Part shown: positions 1 through 7,565 of the stretch, piece by piece | How positions within the stretch are numbered: the stretch's first letter is position 1 | Layout: every line of letters starts with the position of its first letter | Assembly (NCBI RefSeq): GCF_014647675.1 | Contig: NZ_BMPQ01000010.1 | Location: 125,207 to 189,206, forward strand | Length of the DNA stretch: 64,000 nt | Origin: Streptomyces flaveus | GTDB taxonomy: Bacteria > Actinomycetota > Actinomycetes > Streptomycetales > Streptomycetaceae | Direction of reading: 5' to 3' | Program-made: the position numbers and the translations under genes | The notes under the pieces: model-generated | The model's database searches: none | Told to the model about the DNA's origin: nothing | Seen by the model: only the letters and a program-made list of their open reading frames with translations

Positions 1-1272
1 CAGGTAGATCACCGAGGTCTTCGCGGCGCGGGCGTGGCCGACCATGAAGTGGGCGGCCGCCTGGGCGAGCTGCTCGTTCAGCCGCGTACGACGCTTGCTC
101 ACCCGCGCGTGCTCGGTGCGCAGCACCGCCAGCTTCGCCGCGGTGAGCGGATCGGGGCGCAGCCCGCGCGCGGCGTGGCCGTCGGTCAGGGACTGCAGGT
201 GGGCGGCCTTGGCCCAGAGCTGTTCGGCCAGTACACGCAGCCGGTCGGCCTTGGCGAGGATCCCGTCCGGGCGGAAGAACACCGGCTGCCCGTTCGTGTG
301 CACGGTCGGCTGGGCGCCGCCGGTCAGGGTCAGACTCCCGCCGGTGAGCAGGGTGTTCAGCCCGTAGTCGAAGGCCACCGCCCGCGCATGTCCGTCCCGC
401 CGGGTCGTGGGCACAGCGGTGGTGTGGGCGAGGTCCAGGCGCAGCCGCCCTGCGCGCAGGCGCAGGGTCGGGGTGTGCAGGGCCGCGGTGTGGTCGATGG
501 TGGGCGGCAGCCGGAACCGGATCACCACGGGGTGCCAGTCACCCCGGGTGCGCGGATCGGGCCGCACCGGCAGACGTACGGTCAGCACCGCGTAGCGGGC
601 CGGGTCCTCCTCACAGCGGGCCAGCGTGGCCAGCTGCTTGTCCGCGGCGGCCAGCACCACCTGACGGCCGCCGCCCGGAGCCGCCTCCAGCTCACAGATG
701 TCGGCGGGCAGCCGGTCATGGGCCGCCTGGAAGGCAGCGCTCTGCCGGGTGCGGGCGCGCAGCACCGAGGCCGCCACCGCCTGCCCGTCCGGGCAGGCCG
801 CCCGCAGCGCCTCCCACTCGGCCCCGGTACGCCGCATCGGATCGGCGTCGGGGCCGGTGGGCCAGGTGGCCAGCACCGCGTCGGTGATCTGCGTACGCCA
901 CCAGGCCGAACGCAGCGCCCGCCCGGCCTGCTCCTCGGCGATGCGCCGCACCCGGTCAGGAACGTACAGACCTGCGGGCACGGTGGCCGCCCAGCCCAGC
1001 ATGCGCAGCGCCATCCACGCATGTGACGGCAGCCGCTGCCCCGACAGGTCCCGCCCGGAGGCGAGCTGGGCCAGGTCCGGGCGGTTCCAGTGGGCGCCGG
1101 TCACTGACATGCACATCGTCTCGACCAGAGCCGTCAGCCAGCCCACCCGCCCGGCCAGCGCATCGGCGCCCAGGGCTTCGCCGGTGACGGTGTCCAGGCC
1201 GCGGAACGCGGACGCCGACGCGCACGCCACTCGCTCCGTCTGCCCCTCACCCAGCCGGACTTTCCGCCGCAT
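1..1272 (-). CDS. TnpB-like RuvC-fold nuclease/transposase, partial (runs off the left edge)
   Basis: An uninterrupted 424-codon frame runs from an ATG at 1272 to base 1 with no stop; GGGAG lies about 8 nt before the start. The N-terminal ~290 residues match nothing I recognise. From about residue 300 the frame reads AFDYGLNTLLTGG, which resembles the first RuvC motif of IS605 OrfB/TnpB proteins (D-x-G-x-x-x-L-x-T); the putative catalytic Asp is residue 302. The helical stretch KRRTRLNEQL..AAAHFMVGHA and the final TSVIYL resemble the region just before the second RuvC motif. The C-terminal zinc ribbon and any guide RNA at the 3' end would lie outside the window. Typical TnpB is about 400 aa in total, so this is a long-N-terminus variant. 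No TnpA lies within the visible DNA. Assignment rests on motif recognition by eye. Confidence 0.6.
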   Translation of the reverse strand, partial: MRRKVRLGEGQTERVACASASAFRGLDTVTGEALGADALAGRVGWLTALVETMCMSVTGAHWNRPDLAQLASGRDLSGQRLPSHAWMALRMLGWAATVPAGLYVPDRVRRIAEEQAGRALRSAWWRTQITDAVLATWPTGPDADPMRRTGAEWEALRAACPDGQAVAASVLRARTRQSAAFQAAHDRLPADICELEAAPGGGRQVVLAAADKQLATLARCEEDPARYAVLTVRLPVRPDPRTRGDWHPVVIRFRLPPTIDHTAALHTPTLRLRAGRLRLDLAHTTAVPTTRRDGHARAVAFDYGLNTLLTGGSLTLTGGAQPTVHTNGQPVFFRPDGILAKADRLRVLAEQLWAKAAHLQSLTDGHAARGLRPDPLTAAKLAVLRTEHARVSKRRTRLNEQLAQAAAHFMVGHARAAKTSVIYL

Positions 1273-1556
1273 CCTGTCACTCCCGTCCGGCCACCCAAGA
1301 CTGCTGTCCGATCATCGAACTCACTTACACAACGCGCTCCGTCCGGAAAGGTCACGCAGTAACCGCAAGGGCCCCGAGGAGAGAGGAAGGATCACGGCAA
1401 CACCAAGAAACCCCAAGCCAGTCGGTCCGCTGTTAGTGACCCTGACTGGTCGTACCGCCTCTGCCCCGGATGGGTTGAGGCGAGCCGGGGCGAGTCGACG
1501 CGAGCCGTGGTGTTGACCGCCGTCACGAGGGGTGGTCAGCCGACTCGGCGCCGGCC
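1273..1556. other. Intergenic spacer between the TnpB-like gene and the ABC permease
   Basis: About 280 nt separate the TnpB-like start from the end of the ABC operon. The TnpB promoter and any left element boundary should be here, but I see no convincing inverted repeat, target duplication or -10/-35 pair. A plus-strand frame is open across part of it without a start codon or recognisable product. Confidence 0.4.
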
Positions 1557-2393
1557 TCACCTGGCCTTCTGCAGGGCGCGTTCGCGGCGCGCGGCCACGC
1601 TGGAACCGGATTCCCTGCGTGCCATCCTGCGCAGCACGACCGGTGCCACGAGGAGGCCGAGCACCGTCCAGGCGCCCAGCACACCGACCGTCTCCAGGTG
1701 GCGCCACGACTCCCCGATCTCGACAGCCACCGCCTCCGGCGGCAGCAGTGCGGAGCGCATGCCCAGGCCGAGCCAGTAGACCGGGAACACCTGGGCGATC
1801 CACTGCAGCCACTCCGGCAGCGCGGTGACCGGATAGAAGATGCCCGAGATCGCGATCATCCCGAGGACGGGCAGCTGGATCAGCCCCTGCGAGCGTGCGC
1901 TGGTGAACACCGAGCCGAGGATCGCGCCGATCGGCAGGGTGGCCATCATGCCGAGTACCAGCACCCAGGCGAGGCCCAGCCACGCGTCCGCACCGAGGTC
2001 GAGCCCCTTGATGAGGAACAGCCCGGGGATCAGGAAGATCACCAAGTCGGCCAGCAGCCCGCCGGAGACCGAGACGACCTTGCCGACGAAGTAGCCGATC
2101 ATGCCGTTCGGGGTGGCCTTGGCACGCAGAAGAGTGCCGTCCTCGCGTTCCGCGGTGAGCAGCTGGCCCATGGTGACCATGCCGAACGAGGCATTCATGC
2201 CCAGGATGCTCGGCAGTGCGAGGGTGCCGAGCAGCAGCCCCGTGCTCCCGAACTCCGCGTCGCGCATGAACCACAGGGAGCCCAGCATCAGCAGCGGCCA
2301 GAGCAGATGGCTGGACAGCTCCGCTCCGTTGGTGAACGACTGCCGTAACTCGATCAGGCCGCGTCTCAGGCCGGCGCGTATCGCACAGGTCAT
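1557..2393 (-). CDS. ABC-2 type exporter permease
   Basis: This 278-aa protein has about six hydrophobic segments typical of the ABC2_membrane family (DrrB-like), for example around LLWPLLMLGSLWFM and LIQLPVLGMIAISGIFYPVT. The latter contains the conserved polar break before the last helices. It should form the membrane half of a drug, lipid or peptide exporter with the ATPase encoded immediately upstream. The start codon overlaps the ATPase stop by ATGA, so translation is coupled. It is the last gene of the HTH-ClpN-ABC operon. The exported substrate cannot be told from sequence. Confidence 0.85.
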   Translation of the reverse strand: MTCAIRAGLRRGLIELRQSFTNGAELSSHLLWPLLMLGSLWFMRDAEFGSTGLLLGTLALPSILGMNASFGMVTMGQLLTAEREDGTLLRAKATPNGMIGYFVGKVVSVSGGLLADLVIFLIPGLFLIKGLDLGADAWLGLAWVLVLGMMATLPIGAILGSVFTSARSQGLIQLPVLGMIAISGIFYPVTALPEWLQWIAQVFPVYWLGLGMRSALLPPEAVAVEIGESWRHLETVGVLGAWTVLGLLVAPVVLRRMARRESGSSVAARRERALQKAR

Positions 2394-3247
2394 CGTGGAT
2401 CCTCCGCCTCGTGCACCAGTGCCAGATAGGTCTGCTCCAGCGAGGCGCGGTGGACTTCGAGTTCGCTGATCTCCTCACCGTGCTGCTGGAAGAGCCGGCG
2501 TACGAAGTCGGTCGACTGCCGCGTCGACCGGGTGAAGCGCTGCTCACCGCGCCGCCACTGGACGCGGTCCTCGCCGGTGATCTGCCGGGCCAGTTCGTGC
2601 GGCGTGCCGTCGGCGACGATCCGCCCGCGGTTGAGGATCACGATGCGGTCGGCGAGCTTCTCGGCCTCGTCCAGGTCGTGAGTGGTCAGCAGGATCGTGG
2701 CGTCCAGGCGACGCACCAGCTCGTGGAATTCGCGTCTGGCCTGCGGGTCGAAGCCGGTGGTGGGTTCGTCGAGGAACAGCACGTCGGGGCGGCCGACGAT
2801 GCCGAGCGCCACGTCCATGCGGCGCCGCTGCCCGCCCGAGAGCGTTGTGATCTTCTGGTCGGCTTGCCCGGCCAGGCCGACCGCGTCGATGAGCTCGTCC
2901 GGCTCCCACGGGACGCGGGCGCAGCAGGCGTAGTAGGAGGCCTGGTGGGCGAGGAGTTCCCGGACCCGCCACTTCCCGTGGTCACGCCAGGACTGGAGCA
3001 TGACGCCCACCCGGGCGCGCCACCGCTCGTCCGCGTGTGCCGGGTCGGCGCCGAGCACCTGCACCCGGCCGGCCGAGCGCATACGGAAGCCCTCGAGGAT
3101 CTCGACCGTGGTGGTCTTGCCCGCGCCGTTCGGCCCCAGCAGCGCCACCACCTCGCCTGGCTGCACCCGGAACGTCGGCCCGTGCAGGACGTCGGTGCTG
3201 CCGTAGCGCATACGCAGCCCCTCGACACTCAGGGCGGCCTGCGTCAC
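2390..3247 (-). CDS. ABC exporter ATP-binding protein
   Basis: This 285-aa nucleotide-binding subunit has Walker A GPNGAGKTT near residue 38, signature LSGGQRRRMD near 140, Walker B VLFLDEPTTG near 160 and the H-loop in LLTTHDLDEAE. It belongs to the CcmA/DrrA-like class that pairs with ABC-2 permeases. A C-terminal extension of about 70 residues follows the core. The start is GTG at 3247 and overlaps the stop of the Clp-N gene (GTGA); its own stop overlaps the permease start. It is expected to power export through the downstream permease. Confidence 0.88.
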   Translation of the reverse strand: MTQAALSVEGLRMRYGSTDVLHGPTFRVQPGEVVALLGPNGAGKTTTVEILEGFRMRSAGRVQVLGADPAHADERWRARVGVMLQSWRDHGKWRVRELLAHQASYYACCARVPWEPDELIDAVGLAGQADQKITTLSGGQRRRMDVALGIVGRPDVLFLDEPTTGFDPQARREFHELVRRLDATILLTTHDLDEAEKLADRIVILNRGRIVADGTPHELARQITGEDRVQWRRGEQRFTRSTRQSTDFVRRLFQQHGEEISELEVHRASLEQTYLALVHEAEDPR

Positions 3248-3708
3248 AGCGCGCTCCGTACCCGCTCGATGAGCCCGGCCCGGTCCACGCCGGCCAGGGC
3301 GAGGGCGCGCGGGAGGGTGCCGACCTCCGCCTGGAGGATGGCGAGCAGCAGGTGGCCGGAGTGCAGGTCCTTCTTGCGGTGCGCGGTGGCCATCCGCTCC
3401 ATGGCGAGCTTGAACGAGGCGCCCGGTCGGAGGCGGCGCTCGGGGTCCTGGCTCGCTCGCGGCAGCTCGAAGTCGTCGAGCGATACTCCGGCCGCGGCCA
3501 GGCTGTGCGCGAACTCCCGGTGCAGGGCGTCCTTGAGCGCTTCGTAGCCGAGGCCGGCCGCGTGCAGCACGCGCTGTGCGTCGGTGCCGTCCTGGGCGGC
3601 CACCGCCAGCAGTAGGTGGTGTGCGTCGATGGTCGCCGAGCTGTCTTCCTTCGCCTCGACCTCGGCCCGGACCACGACCGACTGGAGATACGTGTCGAAC
3701 CGGCTCAT
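3244..3708 (-). CDS. Free-standing Clp N-domain protein (ClpC N-terminal repeat type)
   Basis: The 154-aa product consists only of a double Clp-N domain: two helical repeats with IDAHHLLLAVAAQ near residue 28 and LHSGHLLLAILQAE near residue 115, the H-LLLA pattern of Clp_N. There is no AAA+ module, Walker motif or protease partner here. In Clp ATPases this domain binds adaptors and substrates, so the protein may be a decoy, adaptor or sensor for ClpC, or may bind the co-encoded regulator. The start at ATG 3708 was chosen because it overlaps the HTH gene stop by ATGA; a longer upstream frame is open but would run through the HTH gene. The biochemical role is unknown. Confidence 0.82.
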   Translation of the reverse strand: MSRFDTYLQSVVVRAEVEAKEDSSATIDAHHLLLAVAAQDGTDAQRVLHAAGLGYEALKDALHREFAHSLAAAGVSLDDFELPRASQDPERRLRPGASFKLAMERMATAHRKKDLHSGHLLLAILQAEVGTLPRALALAGVDRAGLIERVRSAL

Positions 3709-3920
3709 CCCCGCCTCCTCAATGCGACTCCGGCGGCGATGAGCCGCTTGGCGTGCTTCTTGTAGACCGCTTGGCGCGTGATGCCGAGCGCCTCGGCGAC
3801 CTGCGGCCAGCTCCAGCCGGACCGCATCGCCTGTTCGACGGCGGCGTCTTCGAGCTGATCGGCAAGGCGGCGCAGTGCGGCGACGGCCGCAAGCGCGTCC
3901 GCGGGATCTTTGCTGGACAT
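3705..3920 (-). CDS. Small helix-turn-helix regulator, first gene of the ClpN-ABC operon
   Basis: This 71-aa protein is almost entirely one HTH: an amphipathic N-terminal helix (ALAAVAALRRLADQLED), then SWPQVAEALGITRQAVYKKHAKRL, a helix-turn-helix with a recognition helix ending in KKH. It most likely binds the two palindromes that overlap its own promoter. The ATG at 3920 has no Shine-Dalgarno, and the -10 hexamer ends 7 nt before it, so a leaderless mRNA is likely. Small regulators of this type next to Clp-N proteins recur in actinomycetes as far as I recall, but I know no characterised function. Confidence 0.8.
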   Translation of the reverse strand: MSSKDPADALAAVAALRRLADQLEDAAVEQAMRSGWSWPQVAEALGITRQAVYKKHAKRLIAAGVALRRRG

Positions 3921-3966
3921 GGAAGCAACCGTAGTTGACTAATCGGGTCGAAGCAACCACAGTTGC
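3921..3966 (-). promoter_or_regulatory. Promoter with two palindromic operators for the HTH-ClpN-ABC operon
   Basis: Read on the minus strand, -35 TTGCTT (3956-3951) and -10 TACGGT (3933-3928) are separated by 17 nt, putting the start of transcription at or beside the ATG. Two near-identical palindromes of form GCAAC-N4-GTTGC lie at 3925-3938 (last base mismatched) and 3953-3966 (perfect). Their starts are 28 bp apart; one covers the -10 and the other the -35. This arrangement suggests autorepression by the HTH product. Binding is inferred. Confidence 0.65.
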
Positions 3967-3975
3967 TAAAGCCGC

Positions 3976-4173
3976 TCAGGTGATCCGCACCCGCGACGGC
4001 GGCTGCGCCGCCGGCTCGGCAGGCACAGGGGCTGCCGCACCCACACCGCCACCCAGCAGCGCCTTGGCGCAATGCAAGCCGAGGTACGCCAAGCCGGTGG
4101 CTGCCGACGCCAGCGAAGCCCGGCTGCCCCAGCCGGACCCCCAACGCTCATGAGCAAACACCCCGCGGACCAC
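3976..4173 (-). CDS. Possible small membrane-associated protein, unknown
   Basis: A 65-codon frame from GTG 4173 (an in-frame GTG at 4161 is also possible) encodes a short peptide with one hydrophobic stretch, SLASAATGLAYLGLHCAKAL, and an Ala/Pro-rich tail. I do not recognise it. It lies between the HTH operon promoter and a truncated GntR-type gene and could belong to the same decayed element. No clear ribosome binding site is visible and codon bias is only moderately supportive, so it may not be a gene. Confidence 0.3.
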   Translation of the reverse strand: MVRGVFAHERWGSGWGSRASLASAATGLAYLGLHCAKALLGGGVGAAAPVPAEPAAQPPSRVRIT

Positions 4174-4406
4174 GCCTGGCCTGCAGCTGCCGAACTGCGC
4201 GCGTTGACCGCCCTTGGCCCGGCCGTCTACCCGTACGCGGGAGACGTCGTCGCCGACGGCCCGGCAGACGCTGACGCAACGATCCAGCAGCCGTTGTCAG
4301 AACCCTGATGCCGACCAAGACCCGGCGGCGTCGGCCGCCCGTCGCTGTCCCGGCACGCTGACTTGCGCCATGTTCCCCGTTGAACCCCCGTGCGCCTTCG
4401 AGCCGT
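4174..4406. other. Gene-free spacer before the GntR remnant
   Basis: No credible coding sequence, hairpin or promoter pair is visible. Base composition is less strictly biased than in the flanking genes, consistent with decayed element DNA. Confidence 0.3.
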
Positions 4407-4952
4407 TCAGTCGGGCGTGAACTCGTACTGCAGCTCGTAGAGATGCCCGGCTTTGACCATGACGGTCGCTTCGATGGGCCGTTCGTCATCGCTGTAGACG
4501 ACTCGGAGGGTGCGCAGCACGGGGAGATCGCTGGGGAGGCGCAGCGCCTTGTACTGCTCCTGGGTGGGGACGCGGGCCGAGACCCTGTCCACGCTGAGCC
4601 GGGGCGGGTGGCCGAGGTCGGCGAGAAGTGCGGGCGTACCGCCCGTGATTCGGCGGCGTTCCGTGATCGCGGTGCCGCGTGCGATCTCCAACGGGTGGTA
4701 GGACTTGACCAGTTCGGCTGGTTCATCGTCCATCAGGAGGAGCTGATGGCGCAGGACCGCCGAACCGCCCTCTGGGAGGTTCAGCGCCTCGGCGACATCC
4801 GCGGGAGGGAGTACCTCCGCGACTTCGAGCAACTTGCTCCGTGCTCGCGCCCCTTGCTTCTCCACTTCGGTGAGCCAGCGGTACGGCTCACCCGGCCCAG
4901 CCGGTGACATGTACGAAGCCGGGCGCATGGTCCGCTGCCGATGCTCGCGCAC
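4407..4952 (-). pseudogene. GntR-family (KorSA-like) regulator remnant: UTRA ligand domain without its winged helix
   Basis: The 181-aa frame (GTG 4952) begins in what looks like the linker after a GntR winged helix (TVREHRQRTMRPASY) and continues as a complete UTRA effector domain: LPPADVAEALNLPEGGSAVLRHQLLL, then RRITGGTPALLADLG and a closing LRVVYSDDERPIEATVMVKAGHLYELQYEF. The frame stays open upstream of the GTG but the sequence there does not look like a winged helix. Family members are usually about 240-260 aa, so some 70 residues including the DNA-binding domain are missing. KorSA-type regulators are common on actinomycete integrative elements and plasmids. An expressed ligand-binding-only protein cannot be excluded. 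Confidence 0.7.
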
Positions 4953-5079
4953 CGTGACGGCGGCGCCGGCCCGCCCTACGGACGGCCACCGGACCGCGCG
5001 TGGAGTGCACGGATCCGAAAGCCGTGGTGCGCCTCGAGCGGATCGTCAGGGGTGGCGGCCCCGACGTGTGTTGTCAGTA

Positions 5080-5117
5080 GTGGGGCGCCCCCGGCTTGGC
5101 GGCCGGGGGCGCCCCAC
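5080..5117 (-). terminator. GC-rich terminator hairpin 3' of the TAP-like peptidase gene
   Basis: A perfect 16-bp inverted repeat (arms 5080-5095 and 5102-5117, GTGGGGCGCCCCCGGC and its complement) with a 6-nt loop lies 45 nt beyond the stop of the minus-strand peptidase gene. There is no U-tract, as is usual for Streptomyces terminators. Confidence 0.75.
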
Positions 5118-5161
5118 TGTGCGCTCAGAGGTCGAACCAACCGCGTCGTCTTCGTCGAGAG

Positions 5162-6853
5162 TCAGCGGGTGGCGCGGTACCTACGCAGGGCGAACAGCAG
5201 TCCGCCGCCGGTGAGGAGGAGGGCCGCGCTGACACCCGCGAGATTGGCCATGGTGGTGTTGCCACCGGTCTCGGCCAGCTTGGGTGCGGCGAAGGGAGGC
5301 GCGTCCTGTCGGCACCTTGTTCCGGTCGGCGGGAGGGCGCCGTCGATGAGGTAGCGGCTCGCATGAGAGTTGACGCAGCCGCTTGGGTTGAACAGTGCCG
5401 TGTGCCCGACTGCGTCGTGGGTCAGCAGGCGGGCATTGGCCAGCTCCTTCGCCATGGCCTGCGCGGCCGACAGGGGAGTTGAGGGGTCGTAGGTGTTCCC
5501 GACCACCAGGATGGGGTTCGCCGTCGGCTTGTTCCATGGGCCGCGGTAGCGGTCCTCGGCGACCGCCGGCCAGGAGGCACAGCCCGCGGAGGCCCAGATC
5601 CAGTAGCGTCCGGTGTCCCCCGCACGGGCGGCGGCGGCCTCTGCCAGGGTGTGGTACGCACCGGGGTCCCGCGGGTTGGGGCTGTCGCCGCAGAAGACCG
5701 CGGTGCTCTGTTCCTCGCCCAGGTACGGATTCGGGTTGGGGACCGGTGGCGGGGGCGGGAGGGGGGACGGTTCCGGGGCGCGGCCCTGCCACAGGTCCTG
5801 CAGCCTGCCGGCGAGTTCCGTCCCTCCGAGCTGGACGTCGTAGAGGCTGCTCACCACGTCAGCCACCGTGCTGGCGGAGGTCCACGAGCCCACGGGCTCC
5901 TTTCGGAGCCGCTGCAGCAGCTGGTCGTACTTGTCCTGGGTCGCCTTCGGGCTGCCGGCGGAGAACGCGCAGCGGGCGGCCGTCGTGGATCCGCACAACG
6001 TGAGGAACCGGTTCACGGTCTCCGCGGCGCTGCGGCCGGAGCCCAAGCGCTGGAACGACGTGGTCCGGGGGGCCTCGTCGGAGGCGTTGTCCGTCCAGGC
6101 CTGCGGGTCCCAGTCGGCGTCGAAGACCATGGCGCGGACCCTGCCGGGGAAGAGGTTCGCGTAGGTGGCGCCCAGGTACGTGCCGTAGGAGATCCCGTAG
6201 TAGGTGAGCTGCTGATCGCCCGCCGCCTTGCGAAGCTGGTCGAGGTCGCGAGCGTTGTCGGCGGTCGACACATGGCGCAGGAGCTCGGGGACACGCTGCT
6301 CACAGCGCCGGCCCAGTTCCTCGTACGCGGCGGTGAAGGCCGCCCGCTCCTTCTCTCCCACCGGGAAGCCCGCCGCTTTGCTCGCATTCCAGTCTGCGGC
6401 TTCCTCAGGACTCGCGAAGCAGTTCACCGCGGTGCTGTTGCCGATGCCGCGGGGGTCCCAGCTGACGATGTCGAACCGCTCCCGCACCTCGCGCGGGAAG
6501 GACTCGTAGTTCTGTGGCATCTGGACCGTTCCTGGCCCGCCGGGTCCGCCGGGGTTGAAGAACAGAGTGCCGATGCGACGTCCGGGGCCGGTCGCCTTCC
6601 GTTTGACGACTGCCAGTTTGATGCTGCGGCCACCTGGATCGTCGTAGTCCAGCGGTACCTTCGCGGTCGCGCAGTCGAACGGGCTGCCCTCTGTGCAGGG
6701 TCTCCAGTTCAGCTTCGGAACCGGCACCGACGGTGTGGGCGCTCCGCCGGCCACGGCCAGGTCCTGCCCGGCCCAAGAGGCCGAGCAGGTCATCAGCGCG
6801 GCGACGACGGCGGCGTAACTTCGACGGCGCGCTGTCGGTCCTGGTATGTGCAT
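5162..6853 (-). CDS. Secreted TAP-like tripeptidyl aminopeptidase with a class E sortase signal
   Basis: This 563-aa alpha/beta hydrolase has a signal peptide (RRRSYAAVVAALMTCSASWA) and an oxyanion motif FNPGGPGGPG. The nucleophile elbow is GISYGTYLG, the acid is in VVGNTYDPSTPL and the His in DAVGHTALF, as in the Streptomyces SlpD/SlpE/Tap family that removes tripeptides from N-termini. The last 38 residues are LAETGG, a hydrophobic helix and RRYRATR, a cell-wall sorting signal of the LAxTG type recognised by class E sortases. The product should therefore be anchored to peptidoglycan. ATG 6853 was chosen over in-frame starts up to 6979 because the signal peptide follows directly and AAAGGA precedes it. 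A strong hairpin lies downstream. Confidence 0.9.
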   Translation of the reverse strand: MHIPGPTARRRSYAAVVAALMTCSASWAGQDLAVAGGAPTPSVPVPKLNWRPCTEGSPFDCATAKVPLDYDDPGGRSIKLAVVKRKATGPGRRIGTLFFNPGGPGGPGTVQMPQNYESFPREVRERFDIVSWDPRGIGNSTAVNCFASPEEAADWNASKAAGFPVGEKERAAFTAAYEELGRRCEQRVPELLRHVSTADNARDLDQLRKAAGDQQLTYYGISYGTYLGATYANLFPGRVRAMVFDADWDPQAWTDNASDEAPRTTSFQRLGSGRSAAETVNRFLTLCGSTTAARCAFSAGSPKATQDKYDQLLQRLRKEPVGSWTSASTVADVVSSLYDVQLGGTELAGRLQDLWQGRAPEPSPLPPPPPVPNPNPYLGEEQSTAVFCGDSPNPRDPGAYHTLAEAAAARAGDTGRYWIWASAGCASWPAVAEDRYRGPWNKPTANPILVVGNTYDPSTPLSAAQAMAKELANARLLTHDAVGHTALFNPSGCVNSHASRYLIDGALPPTGTRCRQDAPPFAAPKLAETGGNTTMANLAGVSAALLLTGGGLLFALRRYRATR

Positions 6854-7086
6854 GGGTCGTCCTTTCACGGCTGAGCGCCCACCGCCCGTTGTGCGGGGGA
6901 ACATCGGCACGTATCCGTGTCCACGGCACCGCGTCCCGGGAACGCGCGCGAGCCGGCCGCGGCCATATGGTCGAACCACGCGTCACGGTGTCGTCGGCGG
7001 CCATGCCCGGCGCCCGGTCGCAAGCTCAGTCCACCTCGTACTGCCTCGGGGCCGGATGTCAGTGCCGAGTGCTTGTATTCGGTGCC

Positions 7087-7512
7087 ATGACACCTTCGGT
7101 ATTTCCCGCCCCGCCCGATCGCATTGAGCGGCCGGACGTCACCGTCATGCAGCAGGCCACCGTCGACGAGTTGCCTCAAATACAGCAGCTCTGGCCGTCG
7201 TTCGAGAAGCTGGTCGGGCTGCGCGGACGCAAGATGTACGCGCAGATCGACGTACGCCAGAACACCTACACGGTCTGCACGCCGGTCAAGGAGGACGACC
7301 GCCCCGACCTCTTGGACCTGCAGCTCGGCACCCTGCCAGGAGGCTCCTACCTGCGCGGTCGCCTCGTCGGCGACCCGCCCCAGATCTATGAGCGAATCGG
7401 CGACGGGATGGCCGAGCTGGAGGCGATGCTGCCGGTCGATGACACCCGGCCCCTGGTCGAGTTCTACCGGCGGCACGACCAGATCGAGCTGTGGGTGCCG
7501 ATCCGGTCGTGA
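7087..7512 (+). CDS. GyrI-like small-molecule-binding domain protein
   Basis: The 141-aa protein resembles the GyrI/SOUL-type effector-binding fold found alone or behind AraC and MerR regulators. It has an early strand MYAQIDVRQNTYTVCTPV, then QLGTLPGGSYLRGRLVGDP, a helix IYERIGDGMAELEAML and a final strand HDQIELWVPI. Free-standing members bind or hydrolyse hydrophobic cations and drugs. ATG 7087 is preferred over longer frames that overlap the opposite-strand peptidase promoter; ATG 7147 is another possibility. The gene is monocistronic and its stop codon sits in the loop of a perfect terminator hairpin. Assignment is by pattern only. Confidence 0.6.
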   Translation: MTPSVFPAPPDRIERPDVTVMQQATVDELPQIQQLWPSFEKLVGLRGRKMYAQIDVRQNTYTVCTPVKEDDRPDLLDLQLGTLPGGSYLRGRLVGDPPQIYERIGDGMAELEAMLPVDDTRPLVEFYRRHDQIELWVPIRS

Positions 7513-7530
7513 CACCGGATCGGCACCCAC
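7491..7530. terminator. Perfect 17-bp terminator hairpin with the stop codon in its loop
   Basis: Arms GTGGGTGCCGATCCGGT (7491-7507) and the exact complement (7514-7530) enclose a 6-nt loop containing the TGA of the GyrI-like gene. It can serve both this gene and the convergent RIP gene ending at 7566. Confidence 0.85.
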
Positions 7531-7565
7531 AGCCGTGGCCTTGCGCCTTTCCTCACCCCTCGTCG

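Noticed and set aside
34..1026. A plus-strand 330-codon frame
   Set aside because: Antisense shadow of the TnpB-like gene; Gly/Arg-rich, no family features.
3935..4153. Plus-strand ORF of 72 codons over the HTH promoter
   Set aside because: It starts inside the operator region and has no recognisable product.
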